A stretch of DNA of 64,000 nt from Bacillus sp. FJAT-29814 (lineage in GTDB: Bacteria > Bacillota > Bacilli > Bacillales > Cytobacillaceae): NCBI RefSeq assembly GCF_001510715.1, contig NZ_LMTJ01000003.1:174972-238971 (forward strand). The letters run 5' to 3'. The position numbers and the translations under genes were made by a program. Shown here in pieces: positions 26,329-34,778 of the stretch. The first letter of the stretch is position 1; each line of letters starts with the position of its first letter. The notes below the pieces were generated by a model, which had not been told where the DNA came from, made no database searches, and saw only the letters and a list, made by a program, of their open reading frames with translations.

Positions 26329-26463
26329 ATGTTTGCCAGGAAAAAGAAACTAAAATGGAATAAACTGGAGGATTTCCTGAAACTAATTGCTTACGACATG
26401 CGTCTAAGTTACAAAAGAGCAATGGAAAAAATAAAAAACGGGGGAACAATTGGGGATGTTTAA
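26329..26463 (+). CDS. Possible 44-residue small protein coupled to the VanW-domain lipoprotein gene
   Basis: A short frame from ATG 26329 ends at TAA 26461-26463, which overlaps the ATG (26456) of the next gene, suggesting translational coupling. The product is Lys-rich and amphipathic (LEDFLKLIAYDMRLSYKRAM), with no cysteine or membrane segment. Its AAAGGA ribosome site touches the ATG, which is unusually close and lowers confidence. I do not recognise a family. Confidence 0.35.
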   Translation: MFARKKKLKWNKLEDFLKLIAYDMRLSYKRAMEKIKNGGTIGDV

Positions 26464-27445
26464 ACGGCGTAGGTTGTTGTTGTTATTGGTCGTATCCAGT
26501 TTATTTGGGTTGGTCGGATGCCTAGAGAAAACTGTCAAGGAAATAGAGGTCAAGGCAACCGAGGTGGAGCAGAAACAAGCGGAGAAGACCAAACCGGCTG
26601 AGCCAAAAGTTGAAAAGCCTGTTATTGTCAATATAATTGACCCGAATACAAAGGCTATCATAAAATCGTATACGCCAAAAGACTATGGATTCGGGACAGA
26701 CAATGAAAAATATAAAGCAGAACTCGCCAAATGGGCAAAAGAATTGGCTAGAGGTACAAAAGACACACCGGGTTACGATAAGCGAATGACGCTTGACAAA
26801 ATTGATGAAAATGGCCAGGTGATCAAAGGTAATCCACAAACGTTACTTGATGAGACCGAATTGACGGAAAGACTCCTCCAAGCATCCGGAAAAGGCGGCG
26901 ATGTTGAGATACCGCTTTACACGACTGCCAGTGGCTACAAAATGGAAGATGTGCCAACACTTGATGAAGTATTGGTCGCCTCGTTTACAACCCGCTTTAA
27001 TGGCAATGTTGCCGGAAGGTCAAAAAATATTGAATTATCTGCCGAGGCGATAAATAATATTATTCTTGGTGACCAAGATTCATTCTCATTTAATACAACC
27101 GTGGGACCAAGAACTGCGGAAACCGGTTATCAGAAAGCACCAGAAATCATCGATGGAAAGTTAGTTGACGGAATTGGGGGAGGTATTTGCCAAACCTCAT
27201 CGACGTTATTTAATACCATTGATCAATTACCTGTCACCTATATTGAGCGACACTTCCATTCCCTCGATGTCGGCTATGTGCCGAAAGGGAGGGATGCCAC
27301 GGTATCCTATGGTGGGAAGGACTTCAGGTTCAAAAATACGACCGGCGTGCCTTTACTGTTAAAAGCAGTTTATAAAAAAGGTTCATTAACAATTGAGGTT
27401 AGGACCTCAAAAATATATAAGTCCATGATGAAGAAGCCTGTGTAA
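26456..27445 (+). CDS. VanW family lipoprotein
   Basis: A 329-residue surface lipoprotein. After a basic start (MFKRRRLLLLL) comes a hydrophobic signal and the lipobox LFGLVGC, then a charged Lys/Glu-rich linker (to about 55). Residues about 170-315 form a VanW domain with GPRTAETGYQKAPEI, GIGGGICQTSSTLFN and ERHFHSLDVGYVPKGRDATV, a set shared by B. subtilis YoaR and Clostridium VanW proteins. The biochemical role is unknown; it is often tied to cell wall or spore functions. ATG 26456 is favoured; TTG 26450 is possible. The last residues overlap a hairpin terminator. Confidence 0.85.
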   Translation: MFKRRRLLLLLVVSSLFGLVGCLEKTVKEIEVKATEVEQKQAEKTKPAEPKVEKPVIVNIIDPNTKAIIKSYTPKDYGFGTDNEKYKAELAKWAKELARGTKDTPGYDKRMTLDKIDENGQVIKGNPQTLLDETELTERLLQASGKGGDVEIPLYTTASGYKMEDVPTLDEVLVASFTTRFNGNVAGRSKNIELSAEAINNIILGDQDSFSFNTTVGPRTAETGYQKAPEIIDGKLVDGIGGGICQTSSTLFNTIDQLPVTYIERHFHSLDVGYVPKGRDATVSYGGKDFRFKNTTGVPLLLKAVYKKGSLTIEVRTSKIYKSMMKKPV

Positions 27446-27453
27446 AAAATTAA

Positions 27454-27487
27454 TCCCTTCATGCCTAATGCATGAAGGGAATTTTTA
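27454..27487 (+). terminator. Intrinsic terminator of the VanW-domain gene
   Basis: TCCCTTCATGC and GCATGAAGGGA form an 11-bp perfect stem with a CTAAT loop, followed by ATTTTTATTT. Confidence 0.92.
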
Positions 27488-27488
27488 T

Positions 27489-27695
27489 TTAGCTATATTG
27501 TTCCCAATCAGTATAATGCCCGCTACCTTGGCATCCTGGACATTCAAATGAATTGAAATAGGCAAATTCATTATATGGATAGACCGTATAGCCCCGCCCT
27601 TGGCAATCAGGACACTTGCCTTGGTCTCTCATGTTGGAGAGATGATTTTGGTAACGCGTTTCCCTCCATTGATTAAACGAGCTGAGTAGTCCCAT
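27489..27695 (-). CDS. Small CxxCxGxG zinc-finger-like protein
   Basis: A 68-residue protein with two DnaJ-type cysteine motifs, CPDCQGRG (about 28-35) and CPGCQGSG (about 52-59). These four cysteines probably bind one zinc ion. A short helical N-terminus precedes them. No J-domain or catalytic region is present. ATG 27695 lies six bases after GAGGTG; an upstream GTG at 27704 is inside that ribosome site. Similar small proteins are common in Bacillaceae without known function. It may have a chaperone-like or RNA-binding role. Confidence 0.68.
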   Translation of the reverse strand: MGLLSSFNQWRETRYQNHLSNMRDQGKCPDCQGRGYTVYPYNEFAYFNSFECPGCQGSGHYTDWEQYS

Positions 27696-27704
27696 TTTTT
27701 TCAC

Positions 27705-27961
27705 CTCACCATTCAGGCTTTTTAAATTAGTATTGGGTTATAATGGAATATTTATGCTTCCGTTTTCCCTAAAAATAGGGGTCCGGCTGCTGCTGAAAAA
27801 CTATTATGTAATAATATTTTTATGAAAGTTATGTCAATTTGTGAGTGCCCCCTTGATAAAAATTCAGACTGTGACAACTCGCTGTTGGGGAAAATTCCCT
27901 TTTTCTATCCAGATTTTTTGCAATAATGAAAGTGCATTCTATGGACAAAGGGGGAAGTTTC
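27705..27961. other. Intergenic region without clear features
   Basis: About 255 A+T-rich bp between the small zinc-finger gene and the permease remnant. It probably holds the former promoter of the permease; I identify no convincing site. Confidence 0.35.
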
Positions 27962-28476
27962 ATGCAATTACCAGAGAACAACAAGAAACAAGAACTGCAA
28001 AGAACCATGAAATCACGGCATCTGTTTATGATTTCATTGGGTGGGGTAATTGGTTCCGGCCTTTTCTTGGGTTCAGGCTACACTATCGTTATTATCGTTA
28101 TTATCAGGTTTTTTTGCAGAAGAAACTGTTTTCGTTTGGCTTTTATCCGTTGCTGGGTTAGGTGGGCTGGATTTCGATTACAGCTTCGCAAATAGCTTTC
28201 CGCCGCAAGTTTATTCGTGAAGGCGGAAAGGTGGAGGACCTAAAATTTAGGACCCCGTTTTTCCCGGTTCTTCCGCTTATCGCCTTAACATTGAATATCA
28301 CCGTGTTGGCTAGCTTGGCATTTGACTCGGAACAGCGTTTGGCATTATATCTTGGCGTTCCGTTTGTAATCGGCTGCTACTTGATTTATCACCTTAAGAT
28401 TAAAAAGAATCGTGAGCAGGATGATTTGGAGAATCAAGAACTCCAGCTGCAAAATAATAAGAAAATGGTGATCTGA
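27962..28476 (+). pseudogene. Remnant of an amino-acid permease (APC/AAT family), large internal deletion
   Basis: An N-terminal piece from ATG 27962 reads [20 protein letters not shown] and continues into the first helix [16 protein letters not shown], typical of the AAT amino-acid permeases (about 450-480 residues). It then breaks. The sequence resumes in another frame with [19 protein letters not shown]. After a further small loss it shifts frame again to [19 protein letters not shown], the normal C-terminal end, running to 28476. Roughly 900 bp of the middle is gone. The first junction lies at a tandem TATCGTTAT repeat. It is not functional. Confidence 0.9.
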
Positions 28477-28551
28477 TTACCATGAATAACGTTTGGGATC
28501 TGCCGAGCGTTTTTGATTACTTTCGGCAATACTAAAGTGGAGGTGAGTCAA

Positions 28552-28725
28552 TTGGACAAATGGAACGGGCAATCAGCCCCAAATAATAATCTGCCTCCGA
28601 AAACACTTCGGACAGGAAATTTTATCGGAAAACAGACAGACCACGAATTTTCCGAGGAATTGTCTGATGGCGGCGAGCGCGACCAATACATTAAGCGGCA
28701 GCAAAAGGATTTGAAGATGAAATGA
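28552..28725 (+). CDS. Small hydrophilic hypothetical protein
   Basis: A 57-residue, highly charged protein without cysteine (ends DQYIKRQQKDLKMK). TTG 28552 lies six bases after an excellent ribosome site GGAGGTG (28539-28545), and a terminator follows the stop codon. These signals support a real gene although no family is recognised. Its make-up (Asn, Pro, Lys, Glu rich) recalls small spore or stress proteins of Bacillus, but that is a guess. Confidence 0.6.
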   Translation: MDKWNGQSAPNNNLPPKTLRTGNFIGKQTDHEFSEELSDGGERDQYIKRQQKDLKMK

Positions 28726-28727
28726 GA

Positions 28728-28755
28728 GTGGCGATGAAAAATCGTCACTTTTTTC
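28728..28755 (+). terminator. Intrinsic terminator after the small hypothetical gene
   Basis: GTGGCGAT and ATCGTCAC pair around GAAAA (one G-T pair) and are followed by TTTTTTC. Confidence 0.85.
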
Positions 28756-28791
28756 TTTACAGGATAAAAATTTTATTATAGAATTTCTATG

Positions 28792-28810
28792 TACCTAATA
28801 AAACTAGGTA
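28792..28810. promoter_or_regulatory. Inverted repeat operator candidate before padR-like gene
   Basis: TACCTA (28792-28797) and TAGGTA (28805-28810) form a 6-bp inverted repeat with a 7-base spacer, just downstream of a TATAGA -10-like box and immediately before the ribosome site. PadR-type repressors often autoregulate through such sites. Confidence 0.5.
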
Positions 28811-28819
28811 GGTGAGAAA

Positions 28820-29167
28820 ATGTTTAACCGTGAATTAGTCAAGGGAAGTACTTCGTTAATATTGCTGCAATTGCTAAATGAACGCGATATGTATGGCTAT
28901 GAATTGGTCAAAGAGCTTGAACAGCGCAGCGACAAAGGCTTAAGTGTTAAAGAAGGGACGTTATACCCTGCGCTTCACAAGCTGGAAAAGCAGGAGTACA
29001 TCGAATGCTATTGGCAGGAGCAGGAGAAAGGGCCGGCACGAAAGTATTATCGGATTACAACAGCAGGCAGGGAGCTATTATCAGAAAAAACCCGGGAATG
29101 GCAGGATTTTGTAAAAGTCATGAACAAAGTAATCGGGAGATCAAACAATGGAACGGCCGAAGAGTAG
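28820..29167 (+). CDS. PadR family transcriptional regulator
   Basis: A 115-residue winged-helix DNA-binding protein. [25 protein letters not shown] is the start of the PadR domain; [23 protein letters not shown] is the recognition helix and wing region; [11 protein letters not shown] ends the wing. It starts at ATG 28820 after AGGTGAG, downstream of the inverted repeat described above. Its 3' end overlaps the next gene by 20 bp, so PadR and the HAAS protein are translated together. This arrangement is common in Firmicute envelope stress modules where PadR represses its own operon. Confidence 0.92.
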   Translation: MFNRELVKGSTSLILLQLLNERDMYGYELVKELEQRSDKGLSVKEGTLYPALHKLEKQEYIECYWQEQEKGPARKYYRITTAGRELLSEKTREWQDFVKVMNKVIGRSNNGTAEE

Positions 29168-29786
29168 GTTTTTGGAGCAACTTGCCATAGGACTTGGGAA
29201 GCATCCGGACAAAGAAAGCATTCTTCTTGAATATGAATCGCATATTGACGAAATTATTCTTGAATCATTACATTGCTTGAATGAGGAAGAATTAATGGAA
29301 TCAATTGTTTCAAGGCTCGGTAGTCCGGAAGAAATTGCGGAAGCTTGGAAAGAAGAACTAGCGGTTACCCCAAGCAATATGAAGTGGCTGTTTATTTTGA
29401 TGAACATTCTTTTTTTCGTTGGCGGCAGCTTGTTAACACTCGTACATAATCTCTATCAATGGACATGGCTCACAACCATATGGGAGCATCTAACCGCCAT
29501 CCCAACCCTTATTGCGTTTTTATATATGTTTTTCTGGGCATTGCTTGGGTACGAAATCGGCAAAGGCTTTGGTCACGGTGGCCGCAAGCTTCTCAAGAAA
29601 ACGTTTTTGCTCTCGCTGATGCCCAATTTGCTGCTCATGATATTAACTGTGTTTGAAATCATTCCGCATTCGTGGTTTGCACCGCTATTGACGAAAACAT
29701 TTATTATTGCTTGTATCATCTTTACCGTCATTCTTTACCCCATCAGTTTGCTTGGCTACCGCTGGGGGAGGAAAGCTTCGATATGA
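29148..29786 (+). CDS. HAAS/DUF1700-type membrane protein
   Basis: A 212-residue protein. The N-terminal 75 residues are an acidic helical domain ([40 protein letters not shown]), the HAAS domain usually partnered with PadR regulators. The rest has four hydrophobic segments ending in HGGRKLL and further membrane helices. HAAS proteins are thought to sense membrane or signal state and modulate the adjacent regulator. ATG 29148 lies inside the end of the PadR gene. A DUF4173 membrane protein follows about 70 bp downstream. Confidence 0.82.
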   Translation: MERPKSRFLEQLAIGLGKHPDKESILLEYESHIDEIILESLHCLNEEELMESIVSRLGSPEEIAEAWKEELAVTPSNMKWLFILMNILFFVGGSLLTLVHNLYQWTWLTTIWEHLTAIPTLIAFLYMFFWALLGYEIGKGFGHGGRKLLKKTFLLSLMPNLLLMILTVFEIIPHSWFAPLLTKTFIIACIIFTVILYPISLLGYRWGRKASI

Positions 29787-29856
29787 GCATTTTTTTTGCC
29801 TATATACCTAGAATAACGATATATATAGAAATTCAATGGAGAGAGTGATGATTACA

Positions 29857-31317
29857 ATGGAGAAGACGTTTGCAACAAAAGATTGGGTCTTTTTGTTTTT
29901 ATGTTTGCTGCTTGGAATATTGGCGGAGGAGACGCTCCTTCGAGGGAAAATTGGGATTTCTTATTTGGTCTTTATCACCGCATTTTATGGTGTGTTTTTT
30001 TGGCGCTTCCGCGGGTTTTCGTTTTCTCACCAGCGCTTTGGCTACCTGCTGTTATGCTGTATCTGGCTATTGGCTGCAGGATATTTTATTAATGATAACA
30101 TTCTGTTTCAGGTGTTAAATATGCTGGTTATCCCGGCGTTGGCAATTGCTCATTTGGCGGTGGTGACAAGCCCGAAAAATCTAAACTGGAATCAGTTTGC
30201 CTTCCTCCACTACTTATTCACCAAGCTGCTTGGGGTCTTCAAATACGTAGGCGAAAGTGCTGGAGTGATCGGGAAGGGGGTAAAACGGGGAGTCGATGAA
30301 GACAAATTGTTAATCTGGAAAAAAGTGCTGATCGGCGTTCTAATCTCAATCCCGATTCTTGCAGTTGTACTCAGACTTTTAATGTCGGCCGATACCCAAT
30401 TCGAACGAATGATCGGCGGGATTCCAAATTGGTTTCTTGTCATCGATATGGAGAACTTCATTAGGTTATTGGTCGTCCTATTTTTAACAGCTGCATTCTT
30501 TTCTTATATGCAAGTTCTATTGAAAAAACACATCCAGGTGCTGAAGCAGCAAGACCATGCCGAAGGTTTCAAAATTGATGCGATTATTACGGTCACTTTT
30601 CTCGTTTTAATCAATCTGGTATATGTGCTGTTTACCGTTGTCCAATTTAAATATTTCTTCAGCGGCACCCTTCAATCAGACTATACGTATGCAGAATATG
30701 CCAGAAAGGGATTTTTTGAACTCCTGTTTGTGACGATGTTTAACCTTTCTGTAACGGTTATCGTGTTGACATTCGTTGACCGCAGCCTGACCGGTCTTAA
30801 GATGATGACACAGGTTTTGCTCACGCTTTTGGTCGGATCAAGTTTCGTTATGCTTAGCTCCGCTTTCATGCGCTTAAGTATGTATGAAGAAGCCTACGGA
30901 TTTACCTTTACCAGGGTATTGGTTCATTCGTTTATGCTATTTTTAGTGTTCATTTTGGTTTATACGCTGGTGAAAATTTGGATGGAGAAGCTTTCCATAT
31001 TCCATTTCTATTTTATTGCATCTTTAATCTATTACACAGCGATCGCTGTGATTGATTTAGATCGATTCGTGGTGAAGAAGAATATCGAGCGTTATGAGGC
31101 CACTGAAAAAATTGATGTCCACTACTTGAACAGCTTATCGTACACGGGTGTACAAGGTTTGATTGAACTTTATGAAAAGCATCCGGCAATCGAGGGCTTG
31201 GGCCCAATCATACAGGACAGGAAGCAGGAGGCCGTTTCAGCGGATAACCCTTGGCAATCGTATAATTTGGCGAGGGAGCAGGCGTATAAGGAACTGAGAA
31301 ATTTTGATTTGAAGTAA
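29857..31317 (+). CDS. DUF4173/DUF4153 polytopic membrane protein
   Basis: A 486-residue integral membrane protein with about twelve hydrophobic segments, then a soluble 80-residue C-terminus. The family feature QFKYFFSGTLQSDYTYAEYARKG (a loop of conserved aromatics, about 270) is present; the C-terminal part has YNLAREQAYKELRNFD. Family members often sit downstream of PadR or two-component genes; the function is unknown. ATG 29857 is chosen because GGAGAGAG lies at suitable distance; ATG 29836 and 29848 are alternatives. It likely forms an operon with padR and the HAAS gene. Confidence 0.75.
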   Translation: MEKTFATKDWVFLFLCLLLGILAEETLLRGKIGISYLVFITAFYGVFFWRFRGFSFSHQRFGYLLLCCIWLLAAGYFINDNILFQVLNMLVIPALAIAHLAVVTSPKNLNWNQFAFLHYLFTKLLGVFKYVGESAGVIGKGVKRGVDEDKLLIWKKVLIGVLISIPILAVVLRLLMSADTQFERMIGGIPNWFLVIDMENFIRLLVVLFLTAAFFSYMQVLLKKHIQVLKQQDHAEGFKIDAIITVTFLVLINLVYVLFTVVQFKYFFSGTLQSDYTYAEYARKGFFELLFVTMFNLSVTVIVLTFVDRSLTGLKMMTQVLLTLLVGSSFVMLSSAFMRLSMYEEAYGFTFTRVLVHSFMLFLVFILVYTLVKIWMEKLSIFHFYFIASLIYYTAIAVIDLDRFVVKKNIERYEATEKIDVHYLNSLSYTGVQGLIELYEKHPAIEGLGPIIQDRKQEAVSADNPWQSYNLAREQAYKELRNFDLK

Positions 31318-31343
31318 AGAAGCAGGGTCATTTCGACCCTGCT
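31312..31343 (-). terminator. Hairpin terminator between convergent DUF4173 and AIM24 genes
   Basis: GCAGGGTC and GACCCTGC pair around ATTTC/GAAAT. On the minus strand the stem is followed by TTCTTT, so it most likely ends the AIM24 transcript; on the plus strand no T run follows. Confidence 0.6.
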
Positions 31344-31355
31344 CCAAGCCCTAAA

Positions 31356-32147
31356 TTAGTCCCCATTAAACATATCAAAAATCCCGCGTGCGATGCTGCC
31401 TTCGTCTTTGCTGCCGCCGCGATGAGGAGCTGCTGCAAACACGCGGCTTGCGAGCCTACTGAATGGCAGCGATTGAATCCATACCGAACCAGGACCGCGC
31501 AACGTGGCAAAGAACAAACCTTCGCCGCCGAACAACGCGGTTTTAACTCCTTTTACAAATTCAATATCATAGCTTACATCCCGAGTCAACGCCACCAAAC
31601 AGCCAGTATCAACGCGTAATGTCTGGCCAGGAAGGAGCTCCTTTTTGGTAATCGTTCCACCAGCGTGGACGAACGCCATTCCATCGCCTTCTAGCTTTTG
31701 CATGATAAAACCTTCTCCGCCAAAGAAACCGACGCCGATTTTGCGCTGGAATTCGATTCCAACCTGGACTCCTTTTGCCGCAGCAAGAAAGGCATCCTTT
31801 TGACAGATGATTTTGCCGCCAAGCTGGCTTAAATCCATCGGAATGATTTTTCCTGGGTATGGAGAGGCAAACGAAACATGACGTTTAGCCGAACCTGCAT
31901 TTGTGAACGTTGTCATAAATAAACTTTCACCAGTGAGGACTCGCTTACCGGCAGAGAAAAGCTTCCCCATCAAGCCGCCACCGCCAGCGCCGGAGCCGTC
32001 TCCAAAAATCGTTTCCATTTGAATGTCATCATCCATCATCATAAAGCTTCCCGCTTCCGCAACGACTGTCTCATGCGGATCAAGTTCAACCTCAACAAAC
32101 TGCATATCATCGCCGTAAATCTTGTAATCAATTTCGTGGTTATTCAT
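31356..32147 (-). CDS. AIM24/TIGR00266 family protein
   Basis: A 263-residue soluble protein with repeated glycine-rich beta segments typical of the AIM24 (TIGR00266) fold: [20 protein letters not shown] near the N-terminus, [19 protein letters not shown] in the middle, and [25 protein letters not shown] and [20 protein letters not shown], the paired FGGEG motif, at the end. The role in bacteria is unknown; a mitochondrial relative affects membrane architecture. ATG 32147 follows GGAGGG. A candidate structured RNA ends about 90 bases upstream, so it could be a leader of this gene. Confidence 0.85.
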   Translation of the reverse strand: MNNHEIDYKIYGDDMQFVEVELDPHETVVAEAGSFMMMDDDIQMETIFGDGSGAGGGGLMGKLFSAGKRVLTGESLFMTTFTNAGSAKRHVSFASPYPGKIIPMDLSQLGGKIICQKDAFLAAAKGVQVGIEFQRKIGVGFFGGEGFIMQKLEGDGMAFVHAGGTITKKELLPGQTLRVDTGCLVALTRDVSYDIEFVKGVKTALFGGEGLFFATLRGPGSVWIQSLPFSRLASRVFAAAPHRGGSKDEGSIARGIFDMFNGD

Positions 32148-32239
32148 ACCCGTTCCCTCCACTTATTTTAAAAAATAAAGGCCCAACTATATTTTAAAAT
32201 AAATAGGAAGAAAGTGCTAACATTAACCAGAAAAATCCA

Positions 32240-32272
32240 AAATAAAAGGACGCCTGAATAGTTCAGGCGTCC
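32240..32272 (-). terminator. Intrinsic terminator of the candidate RNA
   Basis: GGACGCCTGAA (32248-32258) pairs perfectly with TTCAGGCGTCC (32262-32272) around three bases. On the minus strand it is followed by TTTTATTTT. Confidence 0.85.
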
Positions 32273-32357
32273 TCCTGCGTATTGCGGCGAAAAACCACAC
32301 TCCACATTGTGTGTTCCATAAGGAATGTTTTTCGGCTTATGCAATTCAGCTCATCGC
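32240..32357 (-). ncRNA. Candidate structured small RNA or leader (three-way junction plus terminator)
   Basis: On the minus strand a transcript of about 118 nt is bounded by a promoter and an intrinsic terminator. Plus-strand positions of pairing segments: outer stem ATTGC (32281-32285)/GCAAT (32341-32345); stem CGAAAAAC (32288-32295)/GTTTTTCG (32327-32334); inside these, hairpin CACAC/GTGTG and hairpin TTCC-ATAA-GGAA. Together they make a three-way junction, followed on the minus strand by an 11-bp terminator. I do not recognise a known family. It may be a stand-alone small RNA or an attenuating leader of the AIM24 gene. Confidence 0.5.
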
Positions 32358-32363
32358 TTGGCT

Positions 32364-32392
32364 ATTGTATCATGAAAGATTTACAAAAGCAA
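32364..32392 (-). promoter_or_regulatory. Sigma-A-type promoter for the candidate RNA
   Basis: Reading the minus strand: TTGCTT (plus positions 32387-32392), 17-bp spacer, TACAAT (32364-32369). The start point would be near 32357. Confidence 0.6.
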
Positions 32393-32497
32393 ATGAACAA
32401 TTTTTAGTATTTACCACTTGATATTAGTAATCTATTATTATATATTCAAATAATCAGATATACAAAATAACAAAATAAGAAGATAAGAAGGGTGAAC

Positions 32498-34246
32498 ATG
32501 TTTACTGACAAAAGGTTCCATCATTATTCTTTAAAGAGCGTGCCAAAAGATCTGCTCTCAGGGTTGATTGTCGGGGTCATCGCGATTCCCCTTGGTATGG
32601 CCTTTGCCATTGCTTCCGGAGTGAAGCCAGAGTATGGAATCTATACGACCATCGTTGCCGGGATTCTCATCTCCTTATTTGGCGGATCGAAGTATCAAAT
32701 CGGCGGTCCGACCGGTGCTTTTATCCCGATCTTGTTCGGGATTGTCATGACCTACGGCTATGAAAACCTGCTGATTGCCGGATTTATGGCCGGAATTATT
32801 CTTGTGTTAATGGGCGTATTTAAGCTGGGCTCATTGATTAAATTCATCCCGAGGCCGGTCACGATTGGATTTACAACCGGGATTGCGGTCACGATTTTTA
32901 CGGGTCAGATTGCCAGTTTCCTAGGATTAGAGGGTATTGAGAAGCACGAAGAATTTATAAAAAACATTGGGGAACTCGTGGTCCATTTGAGTACCATCAA
33001 TATTTTCAGCGTCCTAACGGCGGCAATTTGTTTATTGACCATCATTTATACACCAAAAATCGCCCCAAAGATTCCCGGACCGTTACTAGGCTTGCTGGTA
33101 TCGACCTTTATCGCGGCACTTTTGTTTCCAGGTGAGGTGGCAACGATAGGATCGGCTTATGGGCAGATTCCCAATTCATTGCCTAGCATCCAGATTCCCG
33201 AAATAAATCTGGACGTTATTATGAAACTGATTAAGCCGGCATTCATTATTGCAATGCTTGGTGGTATTGAATCGCTTCTGTCAGCAGTTGTTGCCGACGG
33301 TATGACTAACAGCAAGCATCACAGCAACCGGGAACTGGTTGGTCAAGGAATAGCCAATATGATTACCCCATTGTTTGGCGGGATTCCGGCGACAGGTGCG
33401 ATTGCCCGGACAGCAACGAATATTAAAAACGGAGCCGTGTCACCTTTATCGGGAGTTTTTCACGGTATCGTCGTACTCTTAGTATTAGTATTTTTTGCAC
33501 CGTATGCTTCCTATATTCCCCTCGCTAGCATGGCGCCCATCTTAATGGTGGTGGCTTGGAATATGAGTGAGCGAAAGGTGTTTGCCCATATTTTTAAAAC
33601 AAAATCAACGGATTCACTGGTACTGGTTGTCACCTTTTTACTTACTGTGTTCGTCAACCTTACGACAGCAGTAGAAGTTGGCCTTGTCATGTCGGCTATT
33701 CTGTTTGTAAAACGAATGAGCGATGTGATGGTAACTGCAAAGGCATTACCAAACCCGCAAACAAATCGGGCAAAGGTCGAAACAGGGATGGTCACCGATA
33801 CTCATGATTGTCCGCAAATCAGTATCTTTAATATTGAAGGGCCATTGTTTTTTGGAGCTGCTCTTAGCTTTGAAGAAACGATTATGAAGACCATCAACTA
33901 CCGCCCTAAAATTCTGTTATTGAGGATGGGAAGGGTTCCCTTCATGGATACAACCGGGGAAGCGAATTTGTCGAGTATTGTTCGCCAGTTTTCCAAAAAT
34001 GGTATAGTATTAATATCAGGGTTAAATCCTCAGCCGGAAAAGGTTTTGAAAAAGACGGGCTTATATGATGTCATTGGGAAAGAGCACTTTTTCGAACATA
34101 CTGGAGAGGCCATTCAATATGCACTTGGTCAATTAAATAAAAATAAGTGTCTCGGCTGTAAGCATTTTGCGTTTAGAGAATGTAAAAAGCTGTCAGGTTC
34201 CGAGGCTGTGGAAAGATCGAAGCAGAAGTTAACCGCAACGATCTAG
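32498..34246 (+). CDS. SulP family anion transporter with STAS domain
   Basis: A 582-residue inner-membrane transporter. The first 430 residues have about twelve hydrophobic segments, with IPLGMAFAIASGVKPEYGIYT and GGPTGAFIPILFGIV, the SulP signature. Residues about 440-550 form a cytoplasmic STAS domain (ILLLRMGRVPFMDTTGEANL). A short tail carries CLGC and REC cysteines (C-x2-C-x6-C). SulP proteins carry sulfate, bicarbonate or dicarboxylates. ATG 32498 follows AAGG; GTG 32492 is an alternative. An ArsR-type regulator follows 25 bp later and is likely cotranscribed. Confidence 0.9.
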   Translation: MFTDKRFHHYSLKSVPKDLLSGLIVGVIAIPLGMAFAIASGVKPEYGIYTTIVAGILISLFGGSKYQIGGPTGAFIPILFGIVMTYGYENLLIAGFMAGIILVLMGVFKLGSLIKFIPRPVTIGFTTGIAVTIFTGQIASFLGLEGIEKHEEFIKNIGELVVHLSTINIFSVLTAAICLLTIIYTPKIAPKIPGPLLGLLVSTFIAALLFPGEVATIGSAYGQIPNSLPSIQIPEINLDVIMKLIKPAFIIAMLGGIESLLSAVVADGMTNSKHHSNRELVGQGIANMITPLFGGIPATGAIARTATNIKNGAVSPLSGVFHGIVVLLVLVFFAPYASYIPLASMAPILMVVAWNMSERKVFAHIFKTKSTDSLVLVVTFLLTVFVNLTTAVEVGLVMSAILFVKRMSDVMVTAKALPNPQTNRAKVETGMVTDTHDCPQISIFNIEGPLFFGAALSFEETIMKTINYRPKILLLRMGRVPFMDTTGEANLSSIVRQFSKNGIVLISGLNPQPEKVLKKTGLYDVIGKEHFFEHTGEAIQYALGQLNKNKCLGCKHFAFRECKKLSGSEAVERSKQKLTATI

Positions 34247-34271
34247 TAAATTAGGCAAAGGTGATGATGAT

Positions 34272-34625
34272 TTGAATTTGGAAATGCAAAAATTTAAGGC
34301 AGAATTTTTCAAAGCACTGGCACACCCCTTAAGAATCCGAATATTAGAGGTGCTTGCAGAGGGTGAGAAAAGTGTCAATGAAATTCAAACCCATGTCGGC
34401 AGTGAAGGATCGGCTGTTTCTCAGCAACTGCAAATACTGCGGGCTAAAAATATTGTTTCCGGAACAAAGGATGGAAATAAAGTCATATATACGCTTAAGG
34501 ACCCGATGATTATCGAACTGCTGGCGGTGGCTCGCCAAATTTTCAATAACCATCTGGTTGATACTATTACGATTTTGGACAGATTTAAAGATGATGAGGA
34601 AGTGCCGGTTGCGCCGAAGAATTAA
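34272..34625 (+). CDS. ArsR-type winged-helix regulator lacking cysteine
   Basis: A 117-residue winged-helix protein with the ArsR pattern: FFKALAHPLRIRILEVLAEGEKSVNEI and VSQQLQILRAKNIVSGTKDGNKVIYTL. It contains no cysteine, so it cannot use the thiol metal or persulfide sensing sites of ArsR, CzrA-like or SqrR/BigR proteins; histidines are also few. The start is TTG 34272 after AAAGGTG. Coupling to the SulP gene suggests control of that transporter. Its stop codon lies within the arms of the terminator. Confidence 0.88.
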   Translation: MNLEMQKFKAEFFKALAHPLRIRILEVLAEGEKSVNEIQTHVGSEGSAVSQQLQILRAKNIVSGTKDGNKVIYTLKDPMIIELLAVARQIFNNHLVDTITILDRFKDDEEVPVAPKN

Positions 34626-34643
34626 GTTCTTCGGCTTTTTTCT
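34613..34643 (+). terminator. Intrinsic terminator of the sulP-arsR operon
   Basis: GCCGAAGAA and TTCTTCGGC pair around the stop codon region (TTAAG loop), followed by TTTTTTC. Confidence 0.92.
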
Positions 34644-34778
34644 ATTTATAAGGTAAATACATAGTTATTGTTATAATTTGGAAATTATCGTTTTTTTGTA
34701 ATATTTAACCCGTCACTTCGGCAGTAAATAGTATTACTATGAAGGTGGAACTAGATATTAAAGGAAGGTGATGGTCTG

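Noticed and set aside
27841-28161. A 106-codon frame across the permease remnant
   Set aside because: It reads the remnant in the wrong phase and mixes non-homologous sequence.
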